Part shown: piece after piece, positions 34,542 to 44,234 of the stretch
Layout of the letters: every line of letters starts with the position of its first letter
How positions within the stretch are numbered: position 1 is the first letter of the stretch
Assembly: GCF_012939955.1 (NCBI RefSeq)
Contig: NZ_SPMY01000055.1
Coordinates: 1 to 54,113 of the forward strand
Direction of reading: 5' to 3'
From: Candidatus Accumulibacter phosphatis
GTDB taxonomy: Bacteria > Pseudomonadota > Gammaproteobacteria > Burkholderiales > Rhodocyclaceae
Length of the DNA: 54,113 nucleotides
Notes under the pieces: model-generated
Told to the model about the DNA's origin: nothing
Database searches by the model: none
The model's input: the letters and a program-made list of their open reading frames with translations, nothing else
Translations under genes and position numbers: made by a program

Positions 34542-36175
34542 CCCTGATCCCGCCCGTAGTGAAAGCGTAGTACCCGCCCCAGCCACGGCACCCAGCCCGG
34601 GTCGACGTCCAGGCCGGCGCGACGAATGCGCAGATCGACGGCATTGAGATCCTGGCGCACATCGACATGGGTGGCGGTGATGGCGATGCGTGCCGGACGG
34701 CAGACCAGCGAGTAGAGGCCGATGCCGACATGGCGGCGCAGATGGCGGCGGCAGTGCCCGAGCCAGCGCACGGCCTCACCATCGGCCTCGCGATCGACGG
34801 CCAGCGGCAGAACGCACAACAGCCACAGCGGATCGGCGTCGGCGATCGCCAGTCGCCGCAGCAGAGTGGCGAAAATGAGCTGCGGCAGAGCGCTCGGCGC
34901 GCTGTCGTCGCCGAGGAAGTCGGCCAGGCCGAGGCGGTTCAGCAAGGGGACCAGGAGCAGCAGGCCGCCAGCGGCCGTCGCAGCATCGCTGCTCAGCAGT
35001 GCTTCCCTCTTATCGACCGTGCTCGGCGAGTCCTTGGCGAGCGCTACGGGTGGCGCTGTCAACTCACGGCCAGCTTCCGGTGCCGTCGCTGGCGACTGCG
35101 CTGCTGACGGCTCGCTGCTGGCGACGGCTTTGCCGGCACCAGGCACATTCTCGGCAACCGGCGCAGGTGGGCCATCGCTGGCCGCAGCGGCCGCTTGCGG
35201 AGGCGCAGCCAAATGCCTGGGAGGGGCGCCCATATCTGCCGCGTGCGGGGATTTTGGCACGCTGCTTGCGGCTGGCGTGGCGGCCGGCAGCGCCGCGGGC
35301 AAGGCGCCAAGCGCCGCCTGCTGAGCGGCAAGGGCTGCGTCGAAAGCGTCTGCTGCGCATCGTTTTTTATCACCGCCATCACCGCCAGTGTGGCGGGCGA
35401 CGCGCCTTGTCGCCAAGGCTTTGTCCTCCCCATGATCGGCGCCGCCACGCTCCCGGCGGATGTGGTGATCGACAGCCACGCCACACAAAACCGCCATATC
35501 GAGCAGCCAGCGATGGCGGCCATCGTCGCCACCAAGCTGCCCGGCCGACCAGTCGAGCAGCGACTGCCAGTGCGCCGGCGCGCTTGGCGGCGCTTGTCGT
35601 CGGGCGCCCTTGCAGGCCAACTGCAAACGGGCCACGTCGTCGCTCCGCAGGGCGAGCACCAGTGCAGCGCAAGCCGCGTCGCCGTTGGCAAGGAGCAGCG
35701 CCATCCAGCGCGGCAATGCCGCCGGCGCTTCGGGCAACTCGGCAAGCGACAAGGCCAGCGCGCGCAGCGCCGCAGCGCGACCAAGGGTGGGTCGATAGTT
35801 CGTCACGACCAGCGGCCAGCACCACGCCTGGCGCGCAGTGTCGGCGAGCAGTAAACGCGTCAGGGCCAGGTGGGCCGTCAGCGCATCGGCAAAACGCACA
35901 GCCGGTGCGGCGCCTAGCGCCGCATCGTCGACCAGCGAGCCATCGACGGCGATCGCCGCACGGCACACCGCTTCCAGGTGCAGCGCCACCTGCTGCGGCG
36001 ACACCCCGGGCGCGAACGGAGGCAGCCGCACGCGGCGCAGCAGCAGTAGCTCGGCGCCGTCGCCCGGCAGGCTGGCGGTGCGCAGCGCGTCCTCGATCAG
36101 GAAGCCGGCACGGCGAGCGAGGGCATCGGCCGGCGCGCGGATCGACAGGCGGCGGACCGTGCGCTCGGCGAGCAT
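34538..36175 (-). CDS. eCIS-associated protein of unknown function (545 residues)
   Basis: Not recognised at family level. The N-terminal 230 residues are helical and Leu/Ala-rich (MLAERTVRRLSIRAPADALA; VAVDHHIRRERGG). A low-complexity Ala/Pro linker spans about 270-380. The C-terminal domain has LLLLVPLLNRLGLADFLGDD, LPQLIFATLLRRLAIADADP and a final VCRPARIAITATHVDVRQDL, with hydrophobic helices. I recall similar C-terminal domains directly before the ATPase gene in other eCIS loci, without a function. The ATG lies 5 bases after the previous stop, and the gene is coupled to the ATPase. Confidence 0.7.
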   Translation of the reverse strand: MLAERTVRRLSIRAPADALARRAGFLIEDALRTASLPGDGAELLLLRRVRLPPFAPGVSPQQVALHLEAVCRAAIAVDGSLVDDAALGAAPAVRFADALTAHLALTRLLLADTARQAWCWPLVVTNYRPTLGRAAALRALALSLAELPEAPAALPRWMALLLANGDAACAALVLALRSDDVARLQLACKGARRQAPPSAPAHWQSLLDWSAGQLGGDDGRHRWLLDMAVLCGVAVDHHIRRERGGADHGEDKALATRRVARHTGGDGGDKKRCAADAFDAALAAQQAALGALPAALPAATPAASSVPKSPHAADMGAPPRHLAAPPQAAAAASDGPPAPVAENVPGAGKAVASSEPSAAQSPATAPEAGRELTAPPVALAKDSPSTVDKREALLSSDAATAAGGLLLLVPLLNRLGLADFLGDDSAPSALPQLIFATLLRRLAIADADPLWLLCVLPLAVDREADGEAVRWLGHCRRHLRRHVGIGLYSLVCRPARIAITATHVDVRQDLNAVDLRIRRAGLDVDPGWVPWLGRVLRFHYGRDQG

Positions 36176-36180
36176 GAGCC

Positions 36181-39100
36181 TTACCTGATCTTGACGCTGG
36201 CCAGCCGCGCGCTGCTCATCGCCAGCGGGCTGTCGGCAGCGACAAACTGCACCCGGCTCTCGGCAGCCAGGTCCAGGCGGTTGCCCTCGACGTGCAGCAC
36301 CGTGGTTGACACCTCGCTGCTCGCCAGATCATCGACCCGTGCTCGCGCCACCACCCGGTCGCCCTGATACACCAGCGCCTGCATGCCGACCCTGAGCTTG
36401 AGGCCGTCGATAACACGAATCGGCAGGCGAATACCGGGCAGCGCAGTCACCGGCCCCGGCAGGCGACCGGAAATGATGCGATTCACCGGCGCGTGGCTGG
36501 CGAGCAGCAAGCACATGTGCACCAGGTCGTTGACCAAGCCCTCGGCCTCGCGGTCGCCGCTCTTCATCTGCCCGAACAGCCAGTCGGCGTAGGCCTGCAA
36601 CTGGCGCCGCGTCGCATAATCGAGCTCGCCCCAGCGCGGCAGACCGGCCAGGTTTCTGAGCTGTGGCGTGGCGTCGAACTGCGACAGGCGTTCGGCCCAG
36701 TCGAGACGGATCGATGGCAGCACTTCCGAGAAGGCCTCGTGCAGACAGGCGGCAATGCGCGAGAGCTCTGCGAACACTTTGGCGGCGTTGCTGGCGACGG
36801 CGCCACTGCCGTGCTCGCCATCGATCAGGTCGCCCAGCGAGACGACTTTCTCGGCCTCGGCGCGCGCCCCCTGCCAACCCAGCGCAGAAATTACCAGCGG
36901 CTCGATACGCGTGGCTGCGACGCGCAGTTGCTGCACGGCGGCGAAGCGCTTGTCTTGCAACGCAAGGATTGCGCCAGCGACGCCACGAACGGCACTGGCT
37001 GGCGGCCGCGCCGCCGCCCGCAGGTTCATGATCTGACTGCGCAACTGCGCCGACTGCATGACCCTGACCAGGAGATCGACGCGGTCGAGTTTATCGAGCA
37101 GCGCCGGCAAGCGCGCAAACCAGCGCGACGGCGCCTCGCGCACGACGCCCAGCAGATCGGCGAGTTCGTCGGGGGCGTCCTGGTGCGCCATGAGACAAGC
37201 CGGTACCGGCGCTTCGAGCAAGCCGGGATCGAGCTGGCGCATCGGCGCCGGGCTGATCAGTTCGGCCTCGCGCGGACGCTGATAGGCGACGAACTTGACG
37301 TGATCACGCAGGATCTGCGTCCGGCGATCGTTGATCGCCGCCAGTCGCGCCTCCTCCTCGGCAATCAGCGCGCGCGTCACGGCGACGTCGTGGCGCGCCT
37401 CGGCGAGGTCCTCGCCGACCGCCAGCAGCCGCTGTTCCAGCACGGCGGTCTGCTTCCTGAGGCTGTCGAGCAGCGCCTCGCTGAGCGCAATGGCGTTGCG
37501 GTAAAGCTTGATGCGACCTTCGAGCTGACGCATCAGCGCCACCGTGTTGTCGGAAAGGTCAGCGCCGTCCGAGAAATAGGCCGACTCGTCAATCTTGCTG
37601 CGCCGCGGCGCCTGCAGCATCAGCGGCAAGCGCCAGCGCTGCTTGAGCACGGTGCGCAGCGGCAGGCTACGGGGCAGGCGGTTGAGCGTGTTCTGCTCCG
37701 CGGGATCGCCACTGTCGACGATCGGCAGCGGGCGGTCGGGATTGCCCACCTCCGCCTCGGTCTCGTAGAACAGCGCCGGATCACCACGCACGCCGTGGAA
37801 GGCAATGCTCTCGAAGAGGCCGGCGCTGTCACCCCCGTCCTCGACCTCGAGTTCGTCGGCCAGCGCGATCAGACCGCGCACCGCCTCGTAGCGCGTGGAC
37901 GTGGTGTAATCCTTGGCCTCGTTGGCCTTGGGCGCCGCGAGCCGCTCGGCGATGCTCACCGTGCGCACTTCCGCCTTGCCGATCAGTGGCGCGGCGTTGG
38001 TGATGTCGAAGGGAACGAAGCTCGCGCTGCCAAGCAGCAGCCGGGTATTGGTGCTGTCGCGAACCAGCGCGTTCTGGTTCACCGTCGAGCTGCCCGCCTT
38101 GAAGGTGAGTCCTTCGCCCTTCACTAGCTCCTGCGTTGCCGATGAATCTACAGTCAGCGCCTGGGCGCCGCCGCTGGCAAAGGCGCTGCCCACTGCCCGT
38201 GCCGAGGCGGTCGAAATGCTGCCGGCCGAGCCAGCCGCGCCGCCGCTGGCGAAGGCTGCGGCAGTCTGCGCACCCGCCGGCGAGCCACCGCGGGCTGCCG
38301 CCGTGCCAAACTGGGTGGCCGCTGGCGTGTTCTTCAGTTCGTCGAAGAAACCGGCGATGCGCTCGGTCGACGCAACCGCGGTCTCGGCCTGGGCAATGCT
38401 GGCCAGCGCCGGTGAGATCGCCAGGCGAGTGGCGGCGGTGGTGCCGAGCACCAGTTGCCGGACGCGATAGATGTCGGTCTGCACCTTGACGAAGTTGTAA
38501 TCGACCAGATCGTCGGCGCGGTCGGCGCGACTCTTGAGGTAGGCGATGAAACCGTCGAGGCCAAGCTGGAAGATCTGGTAGCGCTCCTGGGCCGAGAGAT
38601 GGCCCAGCGCCGGGTTGTCGTAGAGACGCAGTGCGGCCTCTACCTGGCCGTTCACCGCCGCGCTGGTCGGCGCGCGCAGGTCACGCGCTTGCAGAAACTG
38701 CCACACCCCGCGTGGCTGGGCGCCGGCAGGCAGAGCGCCGGAGAACCACGGCCGCTCGACATTGGCCGCCGACAGCGCACCGGCGTGGGCAAAGGCGGCA
38801 GCGCCGTCGAAAAAGGTGAACGCCATGCCGTTCAGCGCCGCGCCGACGACATCGACGCCACTGCCGGCATCCACCGGCACCTCGAGGCGCTGCCAGCGGC
38901 CCGGCCGCGGCATCGCGCCGATACGCCGACGCGATGCCGTGCCTTCCGTGCCCCAACTGATTCGGCTCAGTCCCCAGTAGGCGCGGTGGTTCCAGCCGCC
39001 GGCACTGCGCCATTGCAGCATCAGCTGCGTCGGCGGATTGTCAGGGTCTACGAAGACCCACACGTAGAGCTGCTCAGCAGCCGCCGCGGTGAAGGTGGCG

Positions 39101-41157
39101 CTGGCATTTTCGAAGAAATGCTGATGCAGACCGGCCGCTGGCGGCTCGCTATGGCCGCCACTTGCCGGAGCGCCGCTGCCATCGACCGGCACGACCGCCG
39201 CCGAGGCATCGAACGGTGCCCACAGATCGTTGTGGGTCATGAAATCCCAGCGCTCGTCGCCATTTTGCTGGGCAGCCGTGGGAAGAACGCTGCAGAACCA
39301 CTTCCTCGGCGCACCGCCGGTGGCAATCGCACCGGTCATCGCGAACGCCGCCTGGCCGTCGTAAAGGGTGAATGCCATGCCGTCGGCAGCCAGTCCTTCG
39401 AGGCCGACCAGCGCCGCCGGCAAGCGCAACTGCACCCACTCGCCGGGCGTCGGCAAGTCGCCGGCGCGGGCGCGTGCAAGCGTGCCTTCCGCGCCCCAGT
39501 CGATCAGGTTTTCACCCCAGTAGGCGCGGTGATCCCAGCTATCGGCATGCCATTGCAGCATCAAGGTGCGCGGCGGGCGCTCGGGGTTCAGGTACACCCA
39601 GGCATAGAGCTGCTCGCCCACAGCAAGGGTGAGCGTTTCGGTGGCTGCTTCAAAGAAATGCTGGTGCACGCCGGCGCGCAAGCCCGAGCGATGCCCGCCA
39701 CCGGCCGGTGGCGGGCCCCAGGGGGCGAGCGTTTCGGCTTCGAGCGCTTCTGGATCTTCGCCTAGCGCCGGCACCGCCAGCGCCTTGCCGCTGATCGCCC
39801 GGGCCAGCACCGAGGCCCGTGTGCGCAGCCCCTGACGCGCGCCGAGCGCACGCGAGCGCTGCAACTGGAAGGCGGCCAGGGTGGTGGCGAATTCCGGGTC
39901 GATCACTTCACGGATCAGCAGACGCGGCTCGAACACCGATTGCGGCACCGGTACCAACAGGCGTACGCGTTCGCCCAGCGCCAGATCGAGCGGCGCCAGC
40001 GACGCGGCCTCGGCGAGCGCGGCATCGAGTTGTTCGCTCGGCAGCGGCGCGGCGTCGAGGGTAAAACTGGCCGGAAAGAAAGCGCTCGACAAGGTGTCGA
40101 GATCGACGACATGCGCCGGCAAGAGGCCGAAAGGCGGCAAACGCACGTAGTCAGCCGCCAATGTCGCGGCGTCTGGCGCCGGGTCACCGGCCGCGGCAAT
40201 CTGCTCGGCGAGTTGTTCGAAGCGTGCTTGCCACAGCGCCGGCAACCGCCAGTGGATGCCGAGGTTGTCGGCGGCGCCGCCCATGCGCCCGTAGCGGGCG
40301 CGTCCGCCGCTGCGGACGACACTGGCACGGTCGAGGAATAGCGGCGTCCAGTCGCTGGCGCAGGCGACCAGGCCGATCGGCACGCCGAAGGCCTCCCAGG
40401 GCAACGCCGCGTCGGGAGCGAGCAGGCGTTCGGCGTCGAAAATGCGCCACGCCAGCTCATTGCGCCAACGCCCGGGCGCGCCGGCCGGCAGGGTCGGCAG
40501 GCTGAGGAACTCTTCCGGCCAGGCGTACCACAGCAGCCGCGCGGCATCGCCAATGCGCCAGTCCTCGAAAGCGATCACATTGCCCTTGCCGCAAGCGTCC
40601 AGCGAACACGGATCGGTGGGATCGAACTCGCCGATGCGGTCGGCGCTTACCGGCTGCAGGAGCAGGATGCCGACTCTTGGCAACGCATCCGGCAAAGCCG
40701 CCACCACCGCGCCGAGTGTCGGGCCAAGCACCTTGGCGGCAGTGCTACTATCCTCGCCGCCGGCCCCACCCATGCCGGCAAAGGCCGACGGGTCGGCTAC
40801 CGCCGGCAGATCGGCCAGCGCCACTTCCAGCGCCTGCAGCACGCGCACATCCTCGCCATCGATACTCAGGCCCTGCCCCTGCAGCAGCGCCAGGCGGGCG
40901 CCAACAAGGCCAGCCGCGCTGCTCAACAGTGCCGTCTCCAGGCCGCGCACGACGCCCGGCGTGAACGCCTGACCACGCAAGGCGATATGCCGAGCGGCCC
41001 AGTTCTGGCGACCCGACAGCGTCGGCCCGGTGAGCGTACGGCCGGCAAACAGATTCGGCCGACGCAACCACCAGCGGCCGGCGTCGGCGGCAGTTTCCGG
41101 CGCCAGGCCGACGACTTGCTCGCCAGCCAGGGGCCTGTCGATTGGTGTGATGCTCAC
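36181..41157 (-). CDS. Giant eCIS protein with two tandem beta-sandwich modules
   Basis: A 1,658-residue protein. The N-terminal part (about 1-490) is a soluble domain of unknown family (FEDWRIGDAARLLWYAWPEE). Two tandem modules of about 140 residues follow (about 498-640 and 678-815). Each has HQHFFE, a QLYxWVxxxPxxPPxxLMLQW step, HRAYWG, W[GI]xEGTxxR and a GMAFTxxDG end, a jelly-roll-like pattern known from secreted and surface-binding proteins. After a low-complexity Gly/Ala/Ser stretch (about 935-1000) comes a coiled coil (about 1210-1290), then a helical region and a beta-rich end. The GTG start follows a perfect AAGGAGGTG. Possible roles are receptor-binding fibre, tape measure or baseplate shell; the repeated modules favour target binding. 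Confidence 0.8.
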   Translation of the reverse strand: MSITPIDRPLAGEQVVGLAPETAADAGRWWLRRPNLFAGRTLTGPTLSGRQNWAARHIALRGQAFTPGVVRGLETALLSSAAGLVGARLALLQGQGLSIDGEDVRVLQALEVALADLPAVADPSAFAGMGGAGGEDSSTAAKVLGPTLGAVVAALPDALPRVGILLLQPVSADRIGEFDPTDPCSLDACGKGNVIAFEDWRIGDAARLLWYAWPEEFLSLPTLPAGAPGRWRNELAWRIFDAERLLAPDAALPWEAFGVPIGLVACASDWTPLFLDRASVVRSGGRARYGRMGGAADNLGIHWRLPALWQARFEQLAEQIAAAGDPAPDAATLAADYVRLPPFGLLPAHVVDLDTLSSAFFPASFTLDAAPLPSEQLDAALAEAASLAPLDLALGERVRLLVPVPQSVFEPRLLIREVIDPEFATTLAAFQLQRSRALGARQGLRTRASVLARAISGKALAVPALGEDPEALEAETLAPWGPPPAGGGHRSGLRAGVHQHFFEAATETLTLAVGEQLYAWVYLNPERPPRTLMLQWHADSWDHRAYWGENLIDWGAEGTLARARAGDLPTPGEWVQLRLPAALVGLEGLAADGMAFTLYDGQAAFAMTGAIATGGAPRKWFCSVLPTAAQQNGDERWDFMTHNDLWAPFDASAAVVPVDGSGAPASGGHSEPPAAGLHQHFFENASATFTAAAAEQLYVWVFVDPDNPPTQLMLQWRSAGGWNHRAYWGLSRISWGTEGTASRRRIGAMPRPGRWQRLEVPVDAGSGVDVVGAALNGMAFTFFDGAAAFAHAGALSAANVERPWFSGALPAGAQPRGVWQFLQARDLRAPTSAAVNGQVEAALRLYDNPALGHLSAQERYQIFQLGLDGFIAYLKSRADRADDLVDYNFVKVQTDIYRVRQLVLGTTAATRLAISPALASIAQAETAVASTERIAGFFDELKNTPAATQFGTAAARGGSPAGAQTAAAFASGGAAGSAGSISTASARAVGSAFASGGAQALTVDSSATQELVKGEGLTFKAGSSTVNQNALVRDSTNTRLLLGSASFVPFDITNAAPLIGKAEVRTVSIAERLAAPKANEAKDYTTSTRYEAVRGLIALADELEVEDGGDSAGLFESIAFHGVRGDPALFYETEAEVGNPDRPLPIVDSGDPAEQNTLNRLPRSLPLRTVLKQRWRLPLMLQAPRRSKIDESAYFSDGADLSDNTVALMRQLEGRIKLYRNAIALSEALLDSLRKQTAVLEQRLLAVGEDLAEARHDVAVTRALIAEEEARLAAINDRRTQILRDHVKFVAYQRPREAELISPAPMRQLDPGLLEAPVPACLMAHQDAPDELADLLGVVREAPSRWFARLPALLDKLDRVDLLVRVMQSAQLRSQIMNLRAAARPPASAVRGVAGAILALQDKRFAAVQQLRVAATRIEPLVISALGWQGARAEAEKVVSLGDLIDGEHGSGAVASNAAKVFAELSRIAACLHEAFSEVLPSIRLDWAERLSQFDATPQLRNLAGLPRWGELDYATRRQLQAYADWLFGQMKSGDREAEGLVNDLVHMCLLLASHAPVNRIISGRLPGPVTALPGIRLPIRVIDGLKLRVGMQALVYQGDRVVARARVDDLASSEVSTTVLHVEGNRLDLAAESRVQFVAADSPLAMSSARLASVKIR

Positions 41158-41173
41158 GATCCACCTCCTTCAG

Positions 41174-43201
41174 TCATTTGCGGTTGCCCCCGGCCTTGCC
41201 GGTGGCCTCGCTCGTACTTGCGGCGGGCGACGCCTTGCGGCGTTTGCCCGATGGCGTGGTGGCGGCTTTTTCGCCGGCTGTGGGAGTGTCGACGGCCGGC
41301 GCGGCTTGCGCTGCTGCCCGAGTCGTCGCCGCCCCCGCCCTCGTCGGCGGGCGCGGAATCAGTGTCGGCGTCGGCGCCGCTGTCGGCGTCGTCAGTGTCG
41401 GTTTGACGGCGGGCTCGGAGGGATTGAGTGGCTGCGGTCGCAGGACCGTGCCCGCCATGCGCGACAGCTCGGCGGAGCGCAGCTTGGCGGCTGCGCTATC
41501 GGCGCTGCGCCAGTCGCCGCCGTCGGCAATCGCCGCCAGCGCCGCGGTGCTCGCCACACTGTCCGGCCGGGCGCGTTCGAGGCGGATCAGACCGTCGCCG
41601 ACACCGGGAGCCGAAAGATCCGCGGCCACCCGCAGCACGGCCGCTTGATCAAGCGTTTCGGCCCGGCCGAGTTCGCCGAGAGCTGCCGCGGTGAGACTTG
41701 GCGACTCGGCGAAGCGCGGACTCGCGAGCAGGCTCTGGACTTCCAGCGCGGCGCGCGGCGTGGCGCGCGCAAAGACACGGTTGCTGGCGATGTCGAGACC
41801 CAGCGCGCTGAGCCGCGACGAATCGGTGCTCGGTTCGAGGGTGTCACGGCCAGCAAGGCGGATCGCCTCACCGGCCAGATCGTCGCGATAGGCAAGATTG
41901 CGCCGACGCACGAACCATAAATCCGGCAAGGCCGCGAGCCGTGCCCACTCGGCGTTGGAAGGATCGCCGCTATCGATCGGCAAGGGCAAGCGCGGAATGC
42001 GCAGCTGCTGAAGGATTTCAAGCGGCTTGCGGGTCGCCACCAGATTTATCGCCGCCGGGCGCAGGGTGCGCGTGCGGGTCGTCAAGCGGCTGCTCACCGC
42101 CCGCCATTCGTTGCGCGGGATCGGCGCCAGCAGCAATATCGAGGTCGATTCGAGCGTCGCCGACGGCGCTTCGAGGTCGATCGGCGGCAGCGACAGCGCC
42201 TCCTCGACCAGCGCCGGCAGTTCGTCCTCGGGGATGATCGAGAAATCGACGACCATTTCGGGCGGGAAATATCGCTGCGTGAAATCACGGCTGTCGATCA
42301 TGCCGGCCGGTATCGGCCCGGCCGACGGCAACAGCGGAAAGTTCTCGCGCGCCGCGAAGCCGCGCCCGCCGCTGGCCAGCAGGAGGTCGGCGAGATGCAC
42401 CTGGTGCTGGACCAGGTGCGCCAGACGCAGCGCACGCGGAGCGTAACCAAGGCCCGGCAAGTCGGCGCGATCGGCACCGAGTTCGCGACGCACCATGGCC
42501 TCGTCCACCCACACCACAACATTATTGGACAGCGCCAGCATGGCCAGCGGCAGGACGTTGGCCGACAGGCCGCGCGCACCGTCGCCGGCAAAGATCGCCG
42601 CTGCCGCGCGGCCACGCCGGGCGTCGAGGGCATCGGCGGCGCCATCATCCTGCCACGGCACGAGGACGATGGCCGTGGCTTCGACCACGTCGCCGTCTTC
42701 GACGCTACGCTGGCCAGTGATCGACGTCGGGTAGGAACCAATCGGATTATCGGTGTATTCAACCGGGCGCAGCGCCAGCACGAACAGGCCGCTGCGATTG
42801 CGCAGCGGTGGCTGCGCTACTCTGCCGAGCCCAAAACGTGCCGACAGCTGCTCGGCGCGCGGGATGTCGGCGAGCCGCAGTTCGATGGCCCGCGTCAGCA
42901 GCACCAGTTCGCCAGCGGCGGTAACGCCGTGGCCGGCCGCCACATTCACCCGATCGCCAGCGCTGCCGCGCTCGACATCGAGGCCGCTGGCCACGCCGCT
43001 GCCGGCGGCCTGGCCGAGGTCGGCTTCGCGGGTGAGGATGTATTGCTGGTCGCGAATCAGGTCGCGTGCGGCCAGGAAGCGGCCGTCGAAATAGCGAGGC
43101 CGTTCGCGGCGCGGGTCTTCGATCAGCGCCCCGGCTTCCTTGAGCCGCGCCACCTCCGCTGAGCCAAGAGTTGCGCGCGTTTCGCCAGTGATCAGGTTCA
43201 T
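41174..43201 (-). CDS. Baseplate-associated protein with YFDGRFL N-terminal domain and disordered tail
   Basis: A 675-residue protein. The N-terminal domain has RPRYFDGRFLAARDLIRDQQ (about residue 35) followed by GSGVASGLDVERG and VNVAAGHGVTAAGELVLLT, a pattern I associate with baseplate-linked proteins of contractile systems. The middle contains several beta-rich stretches (SATLESTSILLLAPIPRNEW). The last 100 residues are disordered, rich in Thr, Ala, Pro and Lys (TPTAAPTPTLIPRPPTRAGA) and end in GNRK. GGAGG precedes the ATG by 7 bases. The neighbouring upstream gene encodes a shorter protein with the same N-terminal plan. Confidence 0.75.
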   Translation of the reverse strand: MNLITGETRATLGSAEVARLKEAGALIEDPRRERPRYFDGRFLAARDLIRDQQYILTREADLGQAAGSGVASGLDVERGSAGDRVNVAAGHGVTAAGELVLLTRAIELRLADIPRAEQLSARFGLGRVAQPPLRNRSGLFVLALRPVEYTDNPIGSYPTSITGQRSVEDGDVVEATAIVLVPWQDDGAADALDARRGRAAAAIFAGDGARGLSANVLPLAMLALSNNVVVWVDEAMVRRELGADRADLPGLGYAPRALRLAHLVQHQVHLADLLLASGGRGFAARENFPLLPSAGPIPAGMIDSRDFTQRYFPPEMVVDFSIIPEDELPALVEEALSLPPIDLEAPSATLESTSILLLAPIPRNEWRAVSSRLTTRTRTLRPAAINLVATRKPLEILQQLRIPRLPLPIDSGDPSNAEWARLAALPDLWFVRRRNLAYRDDLAGEAIRLAGRDTLEPSTDSSRLSALGLDIASNRVFARATPRAALEVQSLLASPRFAESPSLTAAALGELGRAETLDQAAVLRVAADLSAPGVGDGLIRLERARPDSVASTAALAAIADGGDWRSADSAAAKLRSAELSRMAGTVLRPQPLNPSEPAVKPTLTTPTAAPTPTLIPRPPTRAGAATTRAAAQAAPAVDTPTAGEKAATTPSGKRRKASPAASTSEATGKAGGNRK

Positions 43202-43247
43202 GACTCATCCTCCAGAGCGCCGCTTGGCGCGCCATTGATCTTGCGGT

Positions 43248-44234
43248 TCATCCGCCCAGCCCGAGTGCGCCGGCGAGCATCCCCAGGTGCGGCAACACGC
43301 GGCGGCCGCCGTTATCGACGATGGCATCGCCGCTGCGTGCCGGCGGGTCGCCAGCCGCCACCGGAACGAAGATCCGCGCCAGGAACACCGCGGTCGGATC
43401 AAGGCCGGGCGGATGCCCCGGCGGTGCCGGCAATTCGCCGGCAGCGTCGCTGCCGCCGGCGCTGCCAGAGATATCCGGCCAGCCAGCGAGGACCGCATCC
43501 TGCAAGGCGTCGCGGCGCGCTGCCGGGGCGAGAGCGGAGAGGTCGCGATCCGGCAGCGGCAGGCCGTTGAAATCATCGTCGAGGCCGTCGCCGCGCAGCA
43601 CCAGATGCACCTCGAAAGCGTCCCGCAGACGCGAGGTCTGCACCGCGTCGAGGGCGTCGAAGGGCCCGCTGGCGAAAGCCGGCGTGAGTGCCTGACGACA
43701 GGTCACGAAGCGCACGAAGACATCGGCGATCACGGCCCGCGCGGGCAGCACCGGCCCGTCGGCGATGAGGCGTGCGCTGGCGAAGCGCTGCGGGTTGTCG
43801 AGCGCGGCGAGGCGCAAGCCGTCACCGCCGTCGCCTGCCAGTTCACCGTCGAACCAGCGCGTCAGGCGCAGGCACACCGGTCGCGGCAGTTCCACCAGGC
43901 GCCCGAGCCGGTCTACCGCCAGGCCGGGGGCGATACGCACTTCCTCGACCGCCTCGCCTGCCGCCGGCACCTGACGCACGCGCAAGCCGGCCAACGTCCC
44001 GCCAGCAAAAAGGCCCGTCGCGCCGGCGGCATCGGCATCCAGCCCCGCGGGCAGGCGCCGCGCTCCGGCGCCACTGACAAAAGCTAGCGCGCGAGCAAGT
44101 CGGCTGCGGTGGTAGGTCTGCTCGTCGGCAAAGTCACCGGCATCGAGCAGCATTCCCGTGGCGTAGTGCGGGCGCGCCGCGTCGGGCAGCGCGTAGAGCG
44201 GGTCGTCGGAAGGCGGGCGAAGGGGCCTGTTCAT
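43248..44234 (-). CDS. Baseplate-associated protein, shorter relative of the YFDGRFL protein
   Basis: A 328-residue protein. The N-terminus reads RPHYATGMLLDAGDFADEQT, then YHRSRLARALAFVSG, then IAPGLAVDRLGRLVELPRPV, repeating the plan of the next gene's product (motif, helix with Glu-Gln-x-Tyr, then a Gly-x-(A/G)-(V/L)-D turn). No enzyme motif is seen. Its ATG overlaps the previous stop (ATGA). It probably forms part of the baseplate or its connection to outer fibres; this is inferred from position. Confidence 0.7.
   Translation of the reverse strand: MNRPLRPPSDDPLYALPDAARPHYATGMLLDAGDFADEQTYHRSRLARALAFVSGAGARRLPAGLDADAAGATGLFAGGTLAGLRVRQVPAAGEAVEEVRIAPGLAVDRLGRLVELPRPVCLRLTRWFDGELAGDGGDGLRLAALDNPQRFASARLIADGPVLPARAVIADVFVRFVTCRQALTPAFASGPFDALDAVQTSRLRDAFEVHLVLRGDGLDDDFNGLPLPDRDLSALAPAARRDALQDAVLAGWPDISGSAGGSDAAGELPAPPGHPPGLDPTAVFLARIFVPVAAGDPPARSGDAIVDNGGRRVLPHLGMLAGALGLGG

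Noticed and set aside
36493-38127. Very long plus-strand open frame opposite the 1,658-residue protein
   Set aside because: It lacks a ribosome site and recognisable motifs, and it is the antisense of a well-supported gene in GC-rich DNA, where such shadows are common.
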